This document shows, piece after piece, positions 1-11,970 of a stretch of DNA of 64,000 nucleotides. A program made the translations under genes and the position numbers. The notes under the pieces are model-generated. The model did not search any database and was not told the DNA's origin. It was given only the letters and a program-made list of their open reading frames with translations. Positions within the stretch are counted from its first letter, which is position 1, and every line of letters starts with the position of its first letter. Source of the stretch: Prunella strophiata (lineage: Eukaryota > Chordata > Aves > Passeriformes > Prunellidae); the NCBI GenBank assembly GCA_036583965.1, contig JAZBQD010000001.1, positions 19,004,608 through 19,068,607 of the forward strand. Reading direction: 5' to 3'.

Positions 1-239
1 AAAACAAAAGGAAAAGCTGTGGGAGCACACACTGGCTGGCTTCCAGGGTGGGAGATCCTGCCCTGAATTCACAATGAGAACTTTGGGAAGAAGATTCTGG
101 GATCCTTTTGTCCCCTCCCTGAAGGGCTCTTTATTCCTCTCCCACGGTGTTCAGGAAATGGGGAGTTGTTAATTTTCAAATGATTCATTTGAAGCTAAGA
201 AATGACATTTGGGTATTCTGCTGAAGTAAATCTCAGCTC

Positions 240-700
240 ACAGAATCATTTAGGGTGGAAAAACCCTCTGGGATCATCCAGTCCAAGCTGTGCCCCATCC
301 CCACCTTGTCCCCACCCAGAGCACTGAGTGCCACCTCCAGGAATTCCTTGGACACCTGCAGGGATGGGAATTCCAATGCATTCCAATATTTAACAACCTT
401 TTCCATGGGGAAATTCCTGCTGATTCCACCCTGAGCCTGCCCTGGCCCAGCCTGAGGCCATTCCCTCTCCTCCTGTCCCTGTCCCCTCCTGGCAGGAGCT
501 GTGCAGAGCCACAAGGTCCCCCCTGATCCCCCTTTTCTCCAGCCTGAGCCCCTTCCCAGCTGCCAATGCCTCCATTTAAATATTAAATGAAATTCCCCAC
601 CACTCCAGGCCTCCTGCTCAGCTCTGAGCCCCACAGGTCCTGTCCCAGCTCTGAGGGTCAGGGTGGCCTCACCAGGAGCATTTTCTTTCTCAGCTGCATT
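240..700 (-). mobile_element. CR1-type LINE 3' end
   Basis: The left edge CACAGAATCATTTAGGGTGG resembles the reversed CR1 3' terminus. It is followed by the usual blocks (ATCCAGTCCAAGC, GGAGCTGTGCAGAGCC, CTTTTCTCCAGCC, GTGGCCTCACCAGG). It is 5'-truncated and non-coding in practice; open frames through it are decayed LINE sequence. Confidence 0.75.
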
Positions 701-749
701 TTGTCCACACTGTGCCTCATCCCCCCCAGGCCCTCCTGGGCACATTCTG

Positions 750-1204
750 ATCCTCAGCAGTTATTCCATTTTATGAGAAGGAGAATTTGTGGAAGAAGGT
801 CAAAGAAGATTAATAAAGGACAAGGTGTCTAATAACTTCACAATAGTAGGCAAAAATAGGGGAATGATCAGTGCTCACACTGTGCTGCTTGAGCTTATTA
901 CCCTGCATTAGCAGCATTCATAATTTAAAACTTTAATAAACTCCCAGCCTCTTTGGGCCAAGATAGATGTTGCTGCTGGTTTTATTAGCTCCACAATGGG
1001 CAGGAGCTTTATGCAACGTGATTGTTCTGCAGAAGCAAACACCTCATCACCCTGGGAACACTCTCATGAGCAGCTAAAAGGGACAGAACCAGACCAAATG
1101 CAGCCTTGAGACAACAGGGTTTCACTTTCAGGCTGGAATTGCTGTGGAGTAGAGGTCACTCAGTCTTGGAACAGATGGCAAGGAGGTGGAAGGCTCCAAA
1201 CAGC
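750..1204. other. Unique-looking non-coding stretch
   Basis: No gene or known repeat. 880-960 contains TAATTT and TTAATAAA words and moderate complexity that could be conserved non-coding DNA; nothing firmer can be said. Confidence 0.3.
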
Positions 1205-1345
1205 AAAGCTCAGAGATCCCAGAATCCCAGACTGGTTTGGGCTGGAGGGGACCCTACAGATCACCCAGTCCCACCCCCTCCATGGGCCAGGGACACCTTC
1301 CATGGGCCAGGCTGCTCCAAACCCCATCCAGTGCCAAGCTGTGAG
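1205..1345 (-). mobile_element. CR1-type fragment
   Basis: It carries CCCAGAATCCCAGACTGG, GGTTTGGGCTGGAGGGGACC and CATGGGCCAGGGACACC, a short 3' end of a CR1-like element in minus orientation. Confidence 0.65.
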
Positions 1346-2140
1346 CCTGCTGATCCCTCAGGGAGCTGCTCTTTATCCCCTTGCTCCTTCATGTTTCACA
1401 CAGTTCATTAAACCATGACTGTCCCCTCAAGGAGCAGTGGGTTATCCCTCAATCCAGGGCTATCTGGTGTCACCCTGATTTTTCAAGTTTCTCTAAAGCC
1501 TTCTGATGTTTACATTCTTGTGCAGAACTTTCTCACACACTTTCTGTAAATAACTTATTGTTTTGCATTCCTCTATGGAGGAAGAGCAACTTGATGGACT
1601 GTTGGGTTGTCCAGTGGCATTGAGGAGGTGGCACTGTCACCCTCCAGTGACACTGGGATTTCAGGAAATCTATAAATGGAGTCAGAATTCAATAAACTTC
1701 CTCTTTTGCCTCTTTCACCTTGCAAGGAGCTGCTGTCCACCTCGTGTTGTTTGTGTCCTACAGAGACAATCTGGCACTTTTTGCTCACATTACACAGCAC
1801 ATTTATTTCTTGATCTCCCTCTCCAAGCTGAAGCTCAGGTGTTGGATGCACCAAACATCTCCTCCCACACCCCAGGTGCTGCTTGGTTGGGCCAGGAGTC
1901 TCTGGAGCCAGGGACACACAGCTGGGACAGATCTTCTGGGCAGCAGCTCCTTCCCTCTTTCCTCTCTTATCCCAAAGAATTTGGGTTTTTTTTTTGCCCT
2001 GGCACAGCTCCTTCTGTCCCAGGTGGAGCAGGTGGAAGGGATGAGCAGTGAGGAGAGGCAATGTGCTCAGCACCAGCTGTGGGTGGGTTTGGGCTCCTTG
2101 GAGCCTCCCCCAGCAGCAGCAGAAGGAACAGGAGGATCCC

Positions 2141-2866
2141 TGTTGGAACTCTCTCAGGAGCTGGAGATGACCCTGATCTGTTTGGGAGTCTCTGGTGGCA
2201 GATGCTCTCCTGCCACCTGGCAGGCAGTGAGGAGCAGACCTGTCAGAGCCCAGCACATCCCTCTGGCTGCCCTGGGGGGCTCCAGCCCCTGGCAGGGGGC
2301 TCAGAGACCTTGGCACAGAGCCCAAGACCCCTGTGCCTTTCATCTTGAGCCATGGAAAAAATTACCAACTTTATATGAGGAGTTACAAACCACACAAATT
2401 AAGTAGAATAATAATAAGTTTATCACAGGGTGAAAAAGTAGAATTTTAGGGTATTTTAGAATGAGGGTTTGGGGGTCAGGATGGAGGAATTTGGGTGTGT
2501 TCTGTCCTTCTTTCTCCTTCTTCACAGCCTCCATCTCCTGGGTGATGGTGGCACTTTTGGATTGGTTTAGAGCAGAGTTGGACTGTGTAACACAGGTGAT
2601 GGGTATTGGAAAATAACTGTAAATAATGTACAGGGAGTTTTTAGTATAAAAAGACAACACCACCCCAGAGGTGGGCAGTGTGCTCAGACTGACCTGCTGA
2701 ACAGACCTGGGCTGGTCAGGGAGAAAAATTTGTTAGATAAGAAATAATAAACAACCTTGAAAACTGCACAAGAAGAGTCCTGACTCCTTCTTTGGTGCTC
2801 AGGCTGGGACACAGAGACTTTCTAACATATATTGGGGTCATCTGGAGCTCCTGAGAGAGCTCTGAC
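2141..2866 (+). mobile_element. Solo LTR, family A (long terminal inverted repeats)
   Basis: It starts TGTTGGAACTCTCTCAGG and ends with the near reverse complement (CCTGAGAGAGCTCTGACA). The two ends match as inverted repeats over about 57 bp. Inside are a TATA box (TATAAAA, 2645-2651) and a polyadenylation signal (AATAAA, 2746-2751), in the order expected for an LTR. No viral coding sequence accompanies it, so it is a solo LTR. I see no clear target-site duplication. A shorter relative lies at 9237-9554. Confidence 0.75.
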
Positions 2867-3113
2867 ACAGAGCAGACAGGAGAGGCTCTGCAGGAAGTGG
2901 GGAGCTCCATTTCCATGCTTTGTGAGGCTCACTAAAGATAATTCACTTCCCACCCACTACTTCATTGAATTTCCATGCCCACCATGCCTGGAATGCAGCA
3001 TCCTCCTGCCAGAGGCCAGCAGAAAGAGCAGGTTAAGATCAGATGAGTGTCTGAAAAATAAAATTACAGAGAGCACTGATTGCCTTATTACAGGTTTTAT
3101 CTCCCTGTTAAAA

Positions 3114-3405
3114 AAGGAATAACTTTTGAAGGGATTGTTGATGATTAAAAAGGTGGGGGGAAAAAAAGAATAACTTTTGAAGGGATGAGTGATGATTTGA
3201 AATGTCAAAAAACTAATAATAACTTTGGAAGGGGTTGTTGATGATTTAAAATGTTAAAAAGAAAATAATAACTTTTTAAGGGATTGGTGATAATTCAAAA
3301 TGTTTTAAAAAAAAACCAACAACTTTTTTAGAGATGGGTGATGATTTAAAATGTTAGAAACAAAAAGAAGGGATTGTTGATGCTTTAAAATGTTTCACAT
3401 TTTTG
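3114..3405. repeat. Minisatellite, about 50-bp unit
   Basis: About six diverged copies of AATAACTTTTGAAGGGATTG followed by TTGATGATTTAAAATGTT and an A-rich linker. Confidence 0.8.
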
Positions 3406-3704
3406 GAGTAACAGAGCTGTATCATGACAGAAGACAGCCACATCCTCTGTGTGTCCTTGCAGGATTTCATTGTTTGATTGCTGACAAGCAGAGCAATTAA
3501 AACTGGAGGTAAATTCTTTGCAGTGAGTCATATTGTGCAAATATTTTCCTTTTTGGGGTTGAGCTGCTCTGGGTTTAAGCTCTGCCAGAAGCCTGGATTA
3601 TGATTTTGTTCTGTGTGCTGATGGTTTAGCGTTGTGTGTGAGAGAAGGAAAGCTTTAGAGAATCCAGGATGGGTTTTTTTTAGAATTTAGGTTTTATTTT
3701 GCAA

Positions 3705-3925
3705 ATATCCACCATCCCAGGCTGCTCCAAGCCCCAGTGTCCAGCCTGGCCTTGGGCACTGCCAGGGATCCAGGGGCAGCCACAGCTGCTCTGGGCACCC
3801 TGTGCCAGCCCAGCACCCTCCCAGGGAATAATTCCTTGTTAATATCCACAATAAATCAGTTTAAAGCCATTCCCCTCGTCCTATAACTCCATGGCCTGGT
3901 GAAACGTCCCTCTCCAGCCTTTAAA
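3705..3925 (-). mobile_element. CR1-type fragment
   Basis: It matches the CR1 core (GTCCAGCCTGGCCTTGGGCA, GCTGCTCTGGGCACC, AAAGCCATTCCCCTCGTCC) but lacks the extreme 3' end. Minus orientation. Confidence 0.7.
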
Positions 3926-6875
3926 CATAGGAGACCAAGCCAAGAATTTTCTCCTTTTAATTTCAGTTTATTGTGGCCTCCAGCTCCAGCCACACCTTCC
4001 CTCTGTCAGTCTTGGATCAGTCACCACTGGCCAAGGACCCCCATCCTCCCTCCCTGGGGGTGTAAAACAACCCCTGAACCTTCCCAGCACCATCCCTGGG
4101 CTGTCCCTCTGTCCATGGGGCACGGATCCTCTCCAGGACACTCCATCCCAGAATTAATGGGAGACAGGATTGGAGCAAAAATCTGAGCCAGGCAGGCCCA
4201 GGATCCCTGGCTCAGGAGTGGGAGCAGGATCCAGGAGGATAATCCAGGTTATTCCAGTGATGCTGAGCTAGAGCAGAGGCTAGACAGAGCTAAAGAATAA
4301 AGCAGGGATTTATTCAAAGGATCTCCTCCATGGATCCACCTTGGGCAGCACCAGAGCCCAGCCAGGGCTGCACCCAAGATGAACCAAAATGGGCACAAAA
4401 TGCACAACCAGGCACGGGGTCTCTCCCTTGGATCAGTTCTGCTCCATTTGCACCTTGGAGTTCATTGTCCCATTCCAGCTTTAGCCCCTGCAGTCCCACC
4501 CTGCTTGTTTTTCTCTCCTCAGCCCACGCTGTTTGTGCTCCTGGGCTGAGATTTGGATCATTTGTCCTTGGTGCCCAGCTGGAGCAGGAATTGTTTTGTC
4601 TCCCTGCTCTGTGCACAGAGCTCACCATCCCCTGATGTGAAGCTCAGCCCCACACACTAAAGCAGCACAGAATGTGAAAAAATATAAAAATTAAACCTGA
4701 GGCATCACCAGCCTGCTTGGCTGGCTCTGACTGGCAGCAAAGTGTCCCCAGTGTGGAACTGGGAGCTGCTTCCCAGCCTGGGCTGGAATTTCAGGATGGG
4801 AAGAGGAGTTTTGTTAGTCAGGGATGGCTCCATCCTCCTCAGCTGCAGGGGCCTGGTTTTGTTTTGGTCATTTGGTGGAAAAATTTTGATTTTAGTTCCT
4901 CCAGGTGCTGCCATTGGTATCCCAAAATAATTTGATTTTCAGGGCCATGAGTCTATTTCTGCTGTTTTCTGCATGTTCTTCCTCACTCACAATAAATATA
5001 AATATAACCTGTAGCCCTCCCTCAGAACCAACCTTCATTTGTCTCATTTCCCTGCATTTTTGGGGCATTTTGGTGCCTTCCTGGTGCAATGGCACTTGAA
5101 TCAGTAAAAACAGGCAGAAGATAATTTTGCTCTATGATCTTTTTTTTTTTCTTTTTGGTCATTGGTAGGAATTCTTCTCATTAGAGGAAAGGAACTCCTC
5201 ACCAAATATCCCATATTTATAACAAGCACTTCTGCACAATTTCCTCTGTTAAATTCCAACTTTCTGGATCTCTGCTGCAAATTAATTTTATTTCACGAGG
5301 ACAAATTTAAAACAGCCCAATAAAGAAAAAAAATGTGGGCTGTAGACAATTTGGAAATAGAAATTATCCTGTGAACAATTCCTTTTATCTCTCTGATTTG
5401 TGTGTGAATCACTGAACCACACTCCAGACATGGCTTAGAGAGGCTGGAGAAAAACAGAGCTGAGGCCTCACCTAACCATGGCAGGGCAATAAAATAATTA
5501 AATAGCCTGGGGGTGGTTTAATTCCTTTAATTCTGAGAGGGTTTTTTTTCCCCAAATAAATGTCAGAAATGATGTTGAACATTCTGATATCTATTACAGT
5601 AATTAATATCACCGTGCCCAAGGTCTGGCAGTGACTTTCCAGGCAATTAATCCCACGAGGTGAGTTAATGCCACGCTCTCCACAGATGAGTTCTGAAGGA
5701 AAAAGGGTTTAATTGGCTGAACCAGGCCCATTAAAGGAAATGGGGTGTGGTTTTGGGGCTGCTTTTTGGGGTTTTAGGGCTGTTTTTTGGGAGCAAGAGC
5801 TGCCAGGAGGACACAGTCACCCAACCCCATCCCACCTCTGTGCCAGGCTCTGGGGCAGCACCAGGAATTCTGTGCATAAAGGTGGGTGGCAAGAGCAGGG
5901 ATTTGTCACTGGGGTGCTCTGGATGGAAAAATTTTTAAAAAAAATAAAATTAAAAGCTTTGGGGAGTTTGAAGGGAGAATTTGGGCTTTGTGTGACATCC
6001 TGCTCCTGACACACAAATGTTTTTCTCTGAGGTAAAATCCTTCAGTCCTTTTCTGTAAAAAAAAATTTTCCACAAATTAATCTTGTAGCTTCCTACCAGT
6101 TACTTGGGATACAACAAAATGTGACTGAAAAGAAATAAATCTGATATCCCATAAAGCAGAGATCTTCCTCAAAGTGAAATTTGCTGAGCCATGAATGTGA
6201 TTTCAACTTCATTTTTATCACTGGAATATTTACAGGAATTACTGTATTGGTATCACAACAAATGCATCAGATCAACATTCCTCTGGAATGGTTTGTTATT
6301 TACTTTGGGATTTTTATTATTATTTTTTAATTGCAGAGGAAAAGGTGTGTTTAAAAAAAAAAAAACTGGAAGGAAAATGCTTTATTGGAGTTATTAGGAA
6401 ATTCAGGGTTAGGATATTCTGTGATGTACAGTTAAAAAACTGATTTGAGGGCTTGAGCCTTGAGTGTGATTTTTACTGCCAATATATGAGGAACAAATCA
6501 ACAGAACAGGAAATGGAAAATTTGGCTGCAAGCCTCTCTTTTCTAGAGTTTTTTCTGTGGATACATCTCTGTGCCATACATAATTCTAGATTATTTGTTA
6601 TATATTATTTGTTATGGCTGTTTTGCTGTCACATTCTCTGAACAGGCAGGAAGAGCTGTTTAAAAGGTGCAAAATCTCATGGCAAAATTTTACTGGGGTT
6701 TTGTTCAGGGTCATTTACCTTTGCAGGTCTGCAGTGAAACAAATCCCATTTCTCCTGGGTTAAATGCAAAACAGCCACGAGTCAGAGGCCAGGAGCTGAC
6801 CAATATTAGCAATATTTGGTCTCAGTGAAATCAAAGCTGCTTTCAGCTCTTGATTTATTTTTAGACCCCTTGAAA
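3926..6875. other. No gene seen
   Basis: About 2.9 kb of unique-looking, A/T-leaning sequence. Open frames are below 105 residues and resemble no protein I know. 5590-5680 carries several TAATTA/TTAATC homeodomain-type words. Confidence 0.4.
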
Positions 6876-6940
6876 AATCATAGAATGGTTTGGGTTAGAA
6901 GGGACAGAGCTCATGAAGAGTTCAGACTCTCCAAGGTGAA
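6876..6940 (-). mobile_element. CR1 3' tip
   Basis: ATCATAGAATGGTTTGGGTT followed by AGAAGGGACAG is the canonical reversed CR1 3' terminus. Only about 60 bp remain. Confidence 0.6.
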
Positions 6941-8504
6941 ATGAAGTGTTAAAGGTGAGTGGCTGAAAGTACAAACACTGGCAAGGAGGTTTTTAGGGAA
7001 GATCTCAGCTGATCAGTAAAATCCTCATAAAATCTGACCCAGGCTGGGTCAAACCACTTCGTTTGGGTTTGAAACAACTGCCAGAGGTTGTAAATTCAAA
7101 TGCAATCCCCCAAAGAACCACAAATCAGCAGGAAATTAAACTCTCTCCCATTTTCCAGCTCCCAAAAAGAGAACAGAGAGCCTCCAGTGCTCACCTGTTG
7201 TCACCTTTTCCTCCAGGTGAGCAGAGGGGGATCCCAAATGATGGCAGCAGAGGTTCAGATGATCCCTGATGTGCTTCAGGAAAAGGATGGAGAGAACCCA
7301 GAGGGGTTTGGGAATCCTCACAGCTCTCAGCTGCAGGAAGGAGTTTGGTGTTGTGTCTCCAACACCACCCCCAGCAGGTTTTTCCCAATATTTTGATGAA
7401 GTTTGGGTGGAAATCAAGCTGGCATCCCTGGCTGAGCAGATATCCAGGATCCCAGCCTGCATCCTTCTGTGATCCAGGGAGACACAAGTGGGGTTTGTCC
7501 CTGTGCCAGCCCAGGAAACCTGGGAATAAAGCCCAGAGCCTGATGGAAACACTCCCAAGGGCTTCAGACCCCCAGCAGGTCCTTGAGGAACAATCCCTGC
7601 ACTGCCTTCCCATTAAAAGTGCATTTTGCAGGAATTAATGGATTATAATAATGGGTGGGTTATGGATTAATGGATTATTAATAATGGATGGGAAATTCCA
7701 GCACTCCCAAATCAGTTTTTGGTTTTTTTTGGGAGCAGGGGATGCTCCTCAAGCACTTCCCTCTCTGCAGGGAAACTGCTGCAGGACTCCCAGGGACACC
7801 ATGAGAAATTATTGGGAATCAAGGGACAAATGTGGTGTTTTCAGTAATTATGGAGAAGAAATCCTTCAGTTTATCCATTCTGTCCTCACAAACATGAACA
7901 GTTTCTTGCTCTACAGCCACACAAACCCCACCACTGATGTTCTTTACCTTAATTGACTTGTGGGAGATTCTTGCTATATTTTGGGCCACACATTCCTAAA
8001 CAAGCAGCTCATTTGCATATAATTAATTAAAATGGCTTCATAGAATTAATAACATATTATTTATTTGCATTTTTTTCCTCAGCAATAAGCAGATGTTGCA
8101 CCCCCTGAATTCCACAAACTGAAGATGCTTCATTCCAACAGGTTTGAACACTAGAAAATTGAAATATCTTGTACCCAAATTCCCTGAAGTAAAATAGGAA
8201 ATAAAACAGGAAATAGAAATGCAATGTACAGAACTTTAGAATATTTATATGTCCTCTTTTATACAACATTTGTTTTTACACCACGTGTTCTCTAAGCCTG
8301 GCAGATCTGGAAATAGGAGAGGTAAAAAATGGAATTCTGTTATGCCTGAAAAAGTTATTTTAGGTGGGTTTAGATATTTCAGAAAGACAACCATTATAAT
8401 TTGGGTTTATTTTCTTCTTGGAGGTCACAACAGTAAAGCTGGAGGGAGTTTTAAGGCTGGACAGGGCTTGGGGCAAGGTGGGGTGGTGGAAGTGGGATGA
8501 GCTC
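6941..8504. other. No gene seen
   Basis: Unique-looking sequence. Two overlapping minus-strand frames at about 7136-7613 reach 140 residues but look random, with no domain, no codon pattern and no splice signals in useful places. Confidence 0.35.
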
Positions 8505-8740
8505 CCAGGTCCCTCCCGGCCCATTCCTGGTTGGAAACACGCCTGGGAATTTCCTGCTGGCTCGCTCCCAGCCCCGTTTTGGGGGATTTGAGGCAGGGAT
8601 CGGTGCCAGCAGCTGCAGGAGCCGGTCCCGGTGCCACTAGATGGCATCGCCAGCCCGCGATTCACCGTCCCTGCCTTGCCCTGCGAGAGACGCCGGGACA
8701 GCTCGGGATGCAGCTTCTCAGGTGAGCGGAGCATCCCCCG
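8505..8740 (+). other. Small CpG-enriched patch with splice-donor-like end
   Basis: This patch is richer in CG dinucleotides than its surroundings and ends with CTCAG|GTGAGC near 8720-8730, a strong donor sequence. It could be the first exon and promoter of an unannotated transcript, or simply the methylation-protected surroundings of the CTCF site. The short open frames through it resemble nothing I know. A CR1 copy begins immediately to the right. Confidence 0.3.
8634..8646 (+). promoter_or_regulatory. CTCF core motif
   Basis: CCACTAGATGGCA matches the CTCF core CCASYAGRKGGCR at every position. Taking that degenerate pattern at face value, a random match is expected about once per two million positions, so this is unlikely to be chance. 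It sits in a small CpG-enriched, non-repeat patch next to a CR1 copy. The motif orientation is plus. Function as an insulator or loop anchor is inferred. Confidence 0.6.
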
Positions 8741-8747
8741 GGACCGG

Positions 8748-9236
8748 GGGATCACAGAATCCCCAGGCTGGGAGAGACCTTAAAGATCATCGAGTCCAAC
8801 CCAGCCCCAACAGCTCAACTGAACCCTGGCACCCAGTGCCACATCCAGGCTTTGTTAAACACATCCAGGGATGGGGACTCCACCACCTCCCTGGGCAGCC
8901 ATTCCAGAACTTTATCACCTTTCTGTGAAAAACCTTTTCCTAATATCCAACCTATATTTCCCTTGGTGCAGCTTGAGGCTGTGTGCTCTGGTTGTGTCAG
9001 TTCCTGGAGAAAGAGCCCAAGCCCAGCTGAGCACAGGCACCTTTCAGGAGCTGTGCAGTGATGAGGTCACCCCTGAGTCTCCTTTTCTCCAGGCTGAGCA
9101 CCCCCAGCTCCCTCAGTGCTTCCTCTCAGGGTTTGTGTTCCCAACCCCTCTCCAGCCTCATTTCCTCCTCTGAGTGTCCCAAGGTCCTTCCCAAACTGAG
9201 GGGCCAGGACTGGACACAGCACTCAGGGTGTGCCCT
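8748..9236 (-). mobile_element. CR1-type LINE 3' end
   Basis: It begins at ATCACAGAATCCCCAGGC and runs through ATCATCGAGTCCAACCC, GGGCAGCCATTCCAG and AACCTTTTCCTAATATCCAA, then breaks at the inserted LTR at 9237. It is one of the better preserved CR1 copies here. Confidence 0.8.
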
Positions 9237-9554
9237 TGTTGGAGCTCTCTCAGGAGCTGGAGATGACCCCGAGCTGTTTGAGAGTCTCTGTGTCCCAGCC
9301 CGAGAACCAAAGAAGGAGTCAGGGAGTTTTTAGTATAAAAAGACAACAGCACCCCAGAGGTGGGCAGTGTGCCTGGGACTGACCTGCTGAACAGACCTGG
9401 GCTGGTCAGAGAGAAAATTTGTTAGATAAGAAAAAATAAAAAGCCTTGAAAAGAAAACAAGAAAACTCCTGACTCCTTCTTTGGTTCTTGGGCCAGAACA
9501 CAGAGACTTTCTGACTGATCAGGGTCATCTCAGGCTCCTGAGAGAGCTCTGGCA
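9237..9554 (+). mobile_element. Short LTR, family A, inserted in a CR1 copy
   Basis: Related to 2141-2866, it shares the TGTTGGAGCTCTCTC start, TATAAAA (9334-9340), the stretch containing GACCTGCTGAACAGACC, and the end. Arms of about 85 bp (9237-9323 and about 9468-9554) are inverted repeats of each other, so the whole element can fold back. It lacks about 400 bp present in the longer copy. The CR1 sequence stops exactly at its left edge, so it inserted into that CR1. Confidence 0.75.
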
Positions 9555-11810
9555 GACAGGCTGTCACCTCCTGCCACGCAGCTGGCCTGGGCAGCTTTGC
9601 ATGGCCAGGAGCAAAGCAGAGCTCTGTGCCAGCCCTCCTGGCTGTTTGGGGAGGGTTTGGTGCCCCAGAGATGCTTGCTGCTATTGTAGTCTCAGTTCTA
9701 TTTTAATCCAGTTGCAAAAGCAATAAATATTTATTTTCAGTGTGATTATCACTCAGGAGGAGCCCATCACAAATGCAAACAGGATGTGATAAATCAGATT
9801 TACTTCTCCTTTTTTTCTTTTCAATTTTCCCTCTGCTCCAACATTTGCTGTGATAAATCCTTGTTAAGCACGAGGATTTCCTTGGGCTTTACTGTGGGAT
9901 AACACAGCTTCCCAGGACTTTTTTTTATTCTGGAAAACAGAACAGGGAATATTAAATTTTATGTTGTGGGAGGACAATCAAGACAAAACAGAGTTTCCAT
10001 GTTCTTGGGAGTCATCAGGGCTGAAGGGAAAGGAAGTTGTAAGTAGTTGTTATTACATAAAAATATCAAGAAGGAAAATATCAGGATATAAAATATCCTT
10101 TTCTATGGGTTGCCTAGAATTCCATGCTGCAGGAGATGGAAATTCAAGTCCTGGAGGAAAATCCTTGGTAAAATATGTGGTGGGAGCAGGTTGGATGTGA
10201 ATGATTCATCTTGGAACGTGCAGAACCCAGCTCAGCGTGGTCTGGGATTTTTGGGATTGTGGCATTCCCTGGGAGGAGCAAATCCTGCTCCTGCAGGACT
10301 CCAGCTCCTCTCCCTCTGCCCCCAGGGCATCCTGGTGAGGAGCTGGACTTGTTGTGTATGGGATGGAACTGGTTTTTCCTGCTGAAAAGGTGCCAGACAA
10401 CAAAACCCTGCGAGAATTTGGGATTTTTGTCCCGCTCCCAATGCTCAGCTCTGGGATTCCTCCTTGCCCAGAGCAGCTGTGGCTGGACAGGGTCAAGGTT
10501 GGACACTGGGGCTGGGACAGTGGGAGGTGTCCCTGCCATGGCAGGGGTGGGATGGGATGGATTTTAACCCACCCTGGAATTTGGGCACCCGAATTTGCCA
10601 AGCCCAGCTCCCTGTGCCACCCTTTGGAAATGCTGGATTTTTCTGGGAATGTCCTGGAGAGAAACATTTCCAGTCAGCTGAATAAGGGATTGCAGAAGGG
10701 GAATTGATATCTTCAAGCAGGGGAAAATTGAGTTATCAGCAGAACACCTCTGGTGTTGACTCTGAGCTCATCTGGCTGGAACAGGCACTGAAACTCTGCT
10801 CCTGCCTGAGCAGTGGCATTTTAGAGCCCAGCTCATGTCTATAAACCAGGATTAATCTGTTCTTTTCCCTGAATTTTCACTCAATATGACAGCACATGGC
10901 TTAGCTGGGTTTGCCTTTCTTTTAAGGAAAACATATCTTTATCACCTGGGTAACCACAGAGAAAAAAGGGAAGAATTTTTTATTCTGGGGTGATTTCTGC
11001 TGTGCTTGGTGAAGGATTTCATACCATGGGCTCTGATGTCAGCTCAGAGCATCTGATGCTTTCCCTGTCACTTGTCACAGTTTTTCCTCCTGCTGCATTT
11101 CAGTTTTCACCAAAATTCCAGTTTTTCCTCCTGCCCCAAACTTGCTGTTCCCCAAGTGGCATTTTCTGTGTGATCTCACACTCACCTCCCTCAGGGTTTG
11201 GGTAATGAAATAATGGTGCTGTGATGAGAATAAAATAATTTTAAAAGAATTTCATCTCTTTTTGAGTTGATCTCCAGTCCTTTTTCCCCTCTGGAGGGTT
11301 GTGAGGAGCCAAAAATGCCCCTCCCCAGGGCAGGGCTGGGGGTCCTGGCTGCCTCCTCCTCTCCTCAGTGCCAGGGATCCATTTATTTGTGCTCCTTTCA
11401 TGCCTCTTTGGAAACTCCTTCCCACCCTTGCACTCATTTCTTTGCATATTTTTTTTTTGCATTTTTTTCTGCAGTTATTTTTCACTCTGGAACAGATGAT
11501 GCTCTCAATGAAGGTCAGGTGGATCTCTTGTGTTTTTCTTGATGGAATAAGTTCTCAAATAAAGACAAATTAGTCTGGTATCACCTCCCAGTTGCCATTT
11601 ATCCTCATTTGTTTACCCTGGCTTTCTGACTTATAATTTTCCATGTATATGGATATTCATATACATATATAATAACTCTTCTGCCTCTCAAATAATGCTG
11701 GAACTGTCCAGAAAATGTGGGAATTAAAGCATATAAAGCATGCAGCACCTATGGAATATGTCTATAACATTAAATATAGCCAGAGATACCAGAACCATAC
11801 TGGACTATAC
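9555..11810. other. No gene seen apart from a CR1 fragment
   Basis: Mostly unique-looking. Several short overlapping frames at 10144-10707 follow the CR1 fragment and are not credible. Confidence 0.35.
10467..10575 (+). mobile_element. CR1-type fragment
   Basis: AGAGCAGCTGTGGCTGGACA, then ACACTGGGGCTGGGACAGTG and GTCCCTGCCATGGCAGGGG identify a plus-oriented CR1 3' part with its tip missing. Confidence 0.65.
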
Positions 11811-11970
11811 TGGAAAAAATCATGGAGTCCCTAACAGGTTTGGGTGGGAGGGACCTTAATAAATATCTCATTCCAGGGACACCTTCCACCATCGACAGGG
11901 TGCTCCAAGCCCCATCCAGCCTGGCCTTGGGCACTTCCAGGGGCAGCCACAGCTCTTCTGGAGATGCAGG
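11811..11970 (-). mobile_element. CR1-type fragment
   Basis: AGGTTTGGGTGGGAGGGACC, CAGGGACACCTTCCACCATC and CCAGCCTGGCCTTGGGCA mark a minus-oriented, moderately diverged copy. Confidence 0.65.

Noticed and set aside
1573..2343. Minus-strand frame of 256 residues
   Set aside because: Overlaps the family A LTR and an equally long plus-strand frame; no domain and no retroviral motif.
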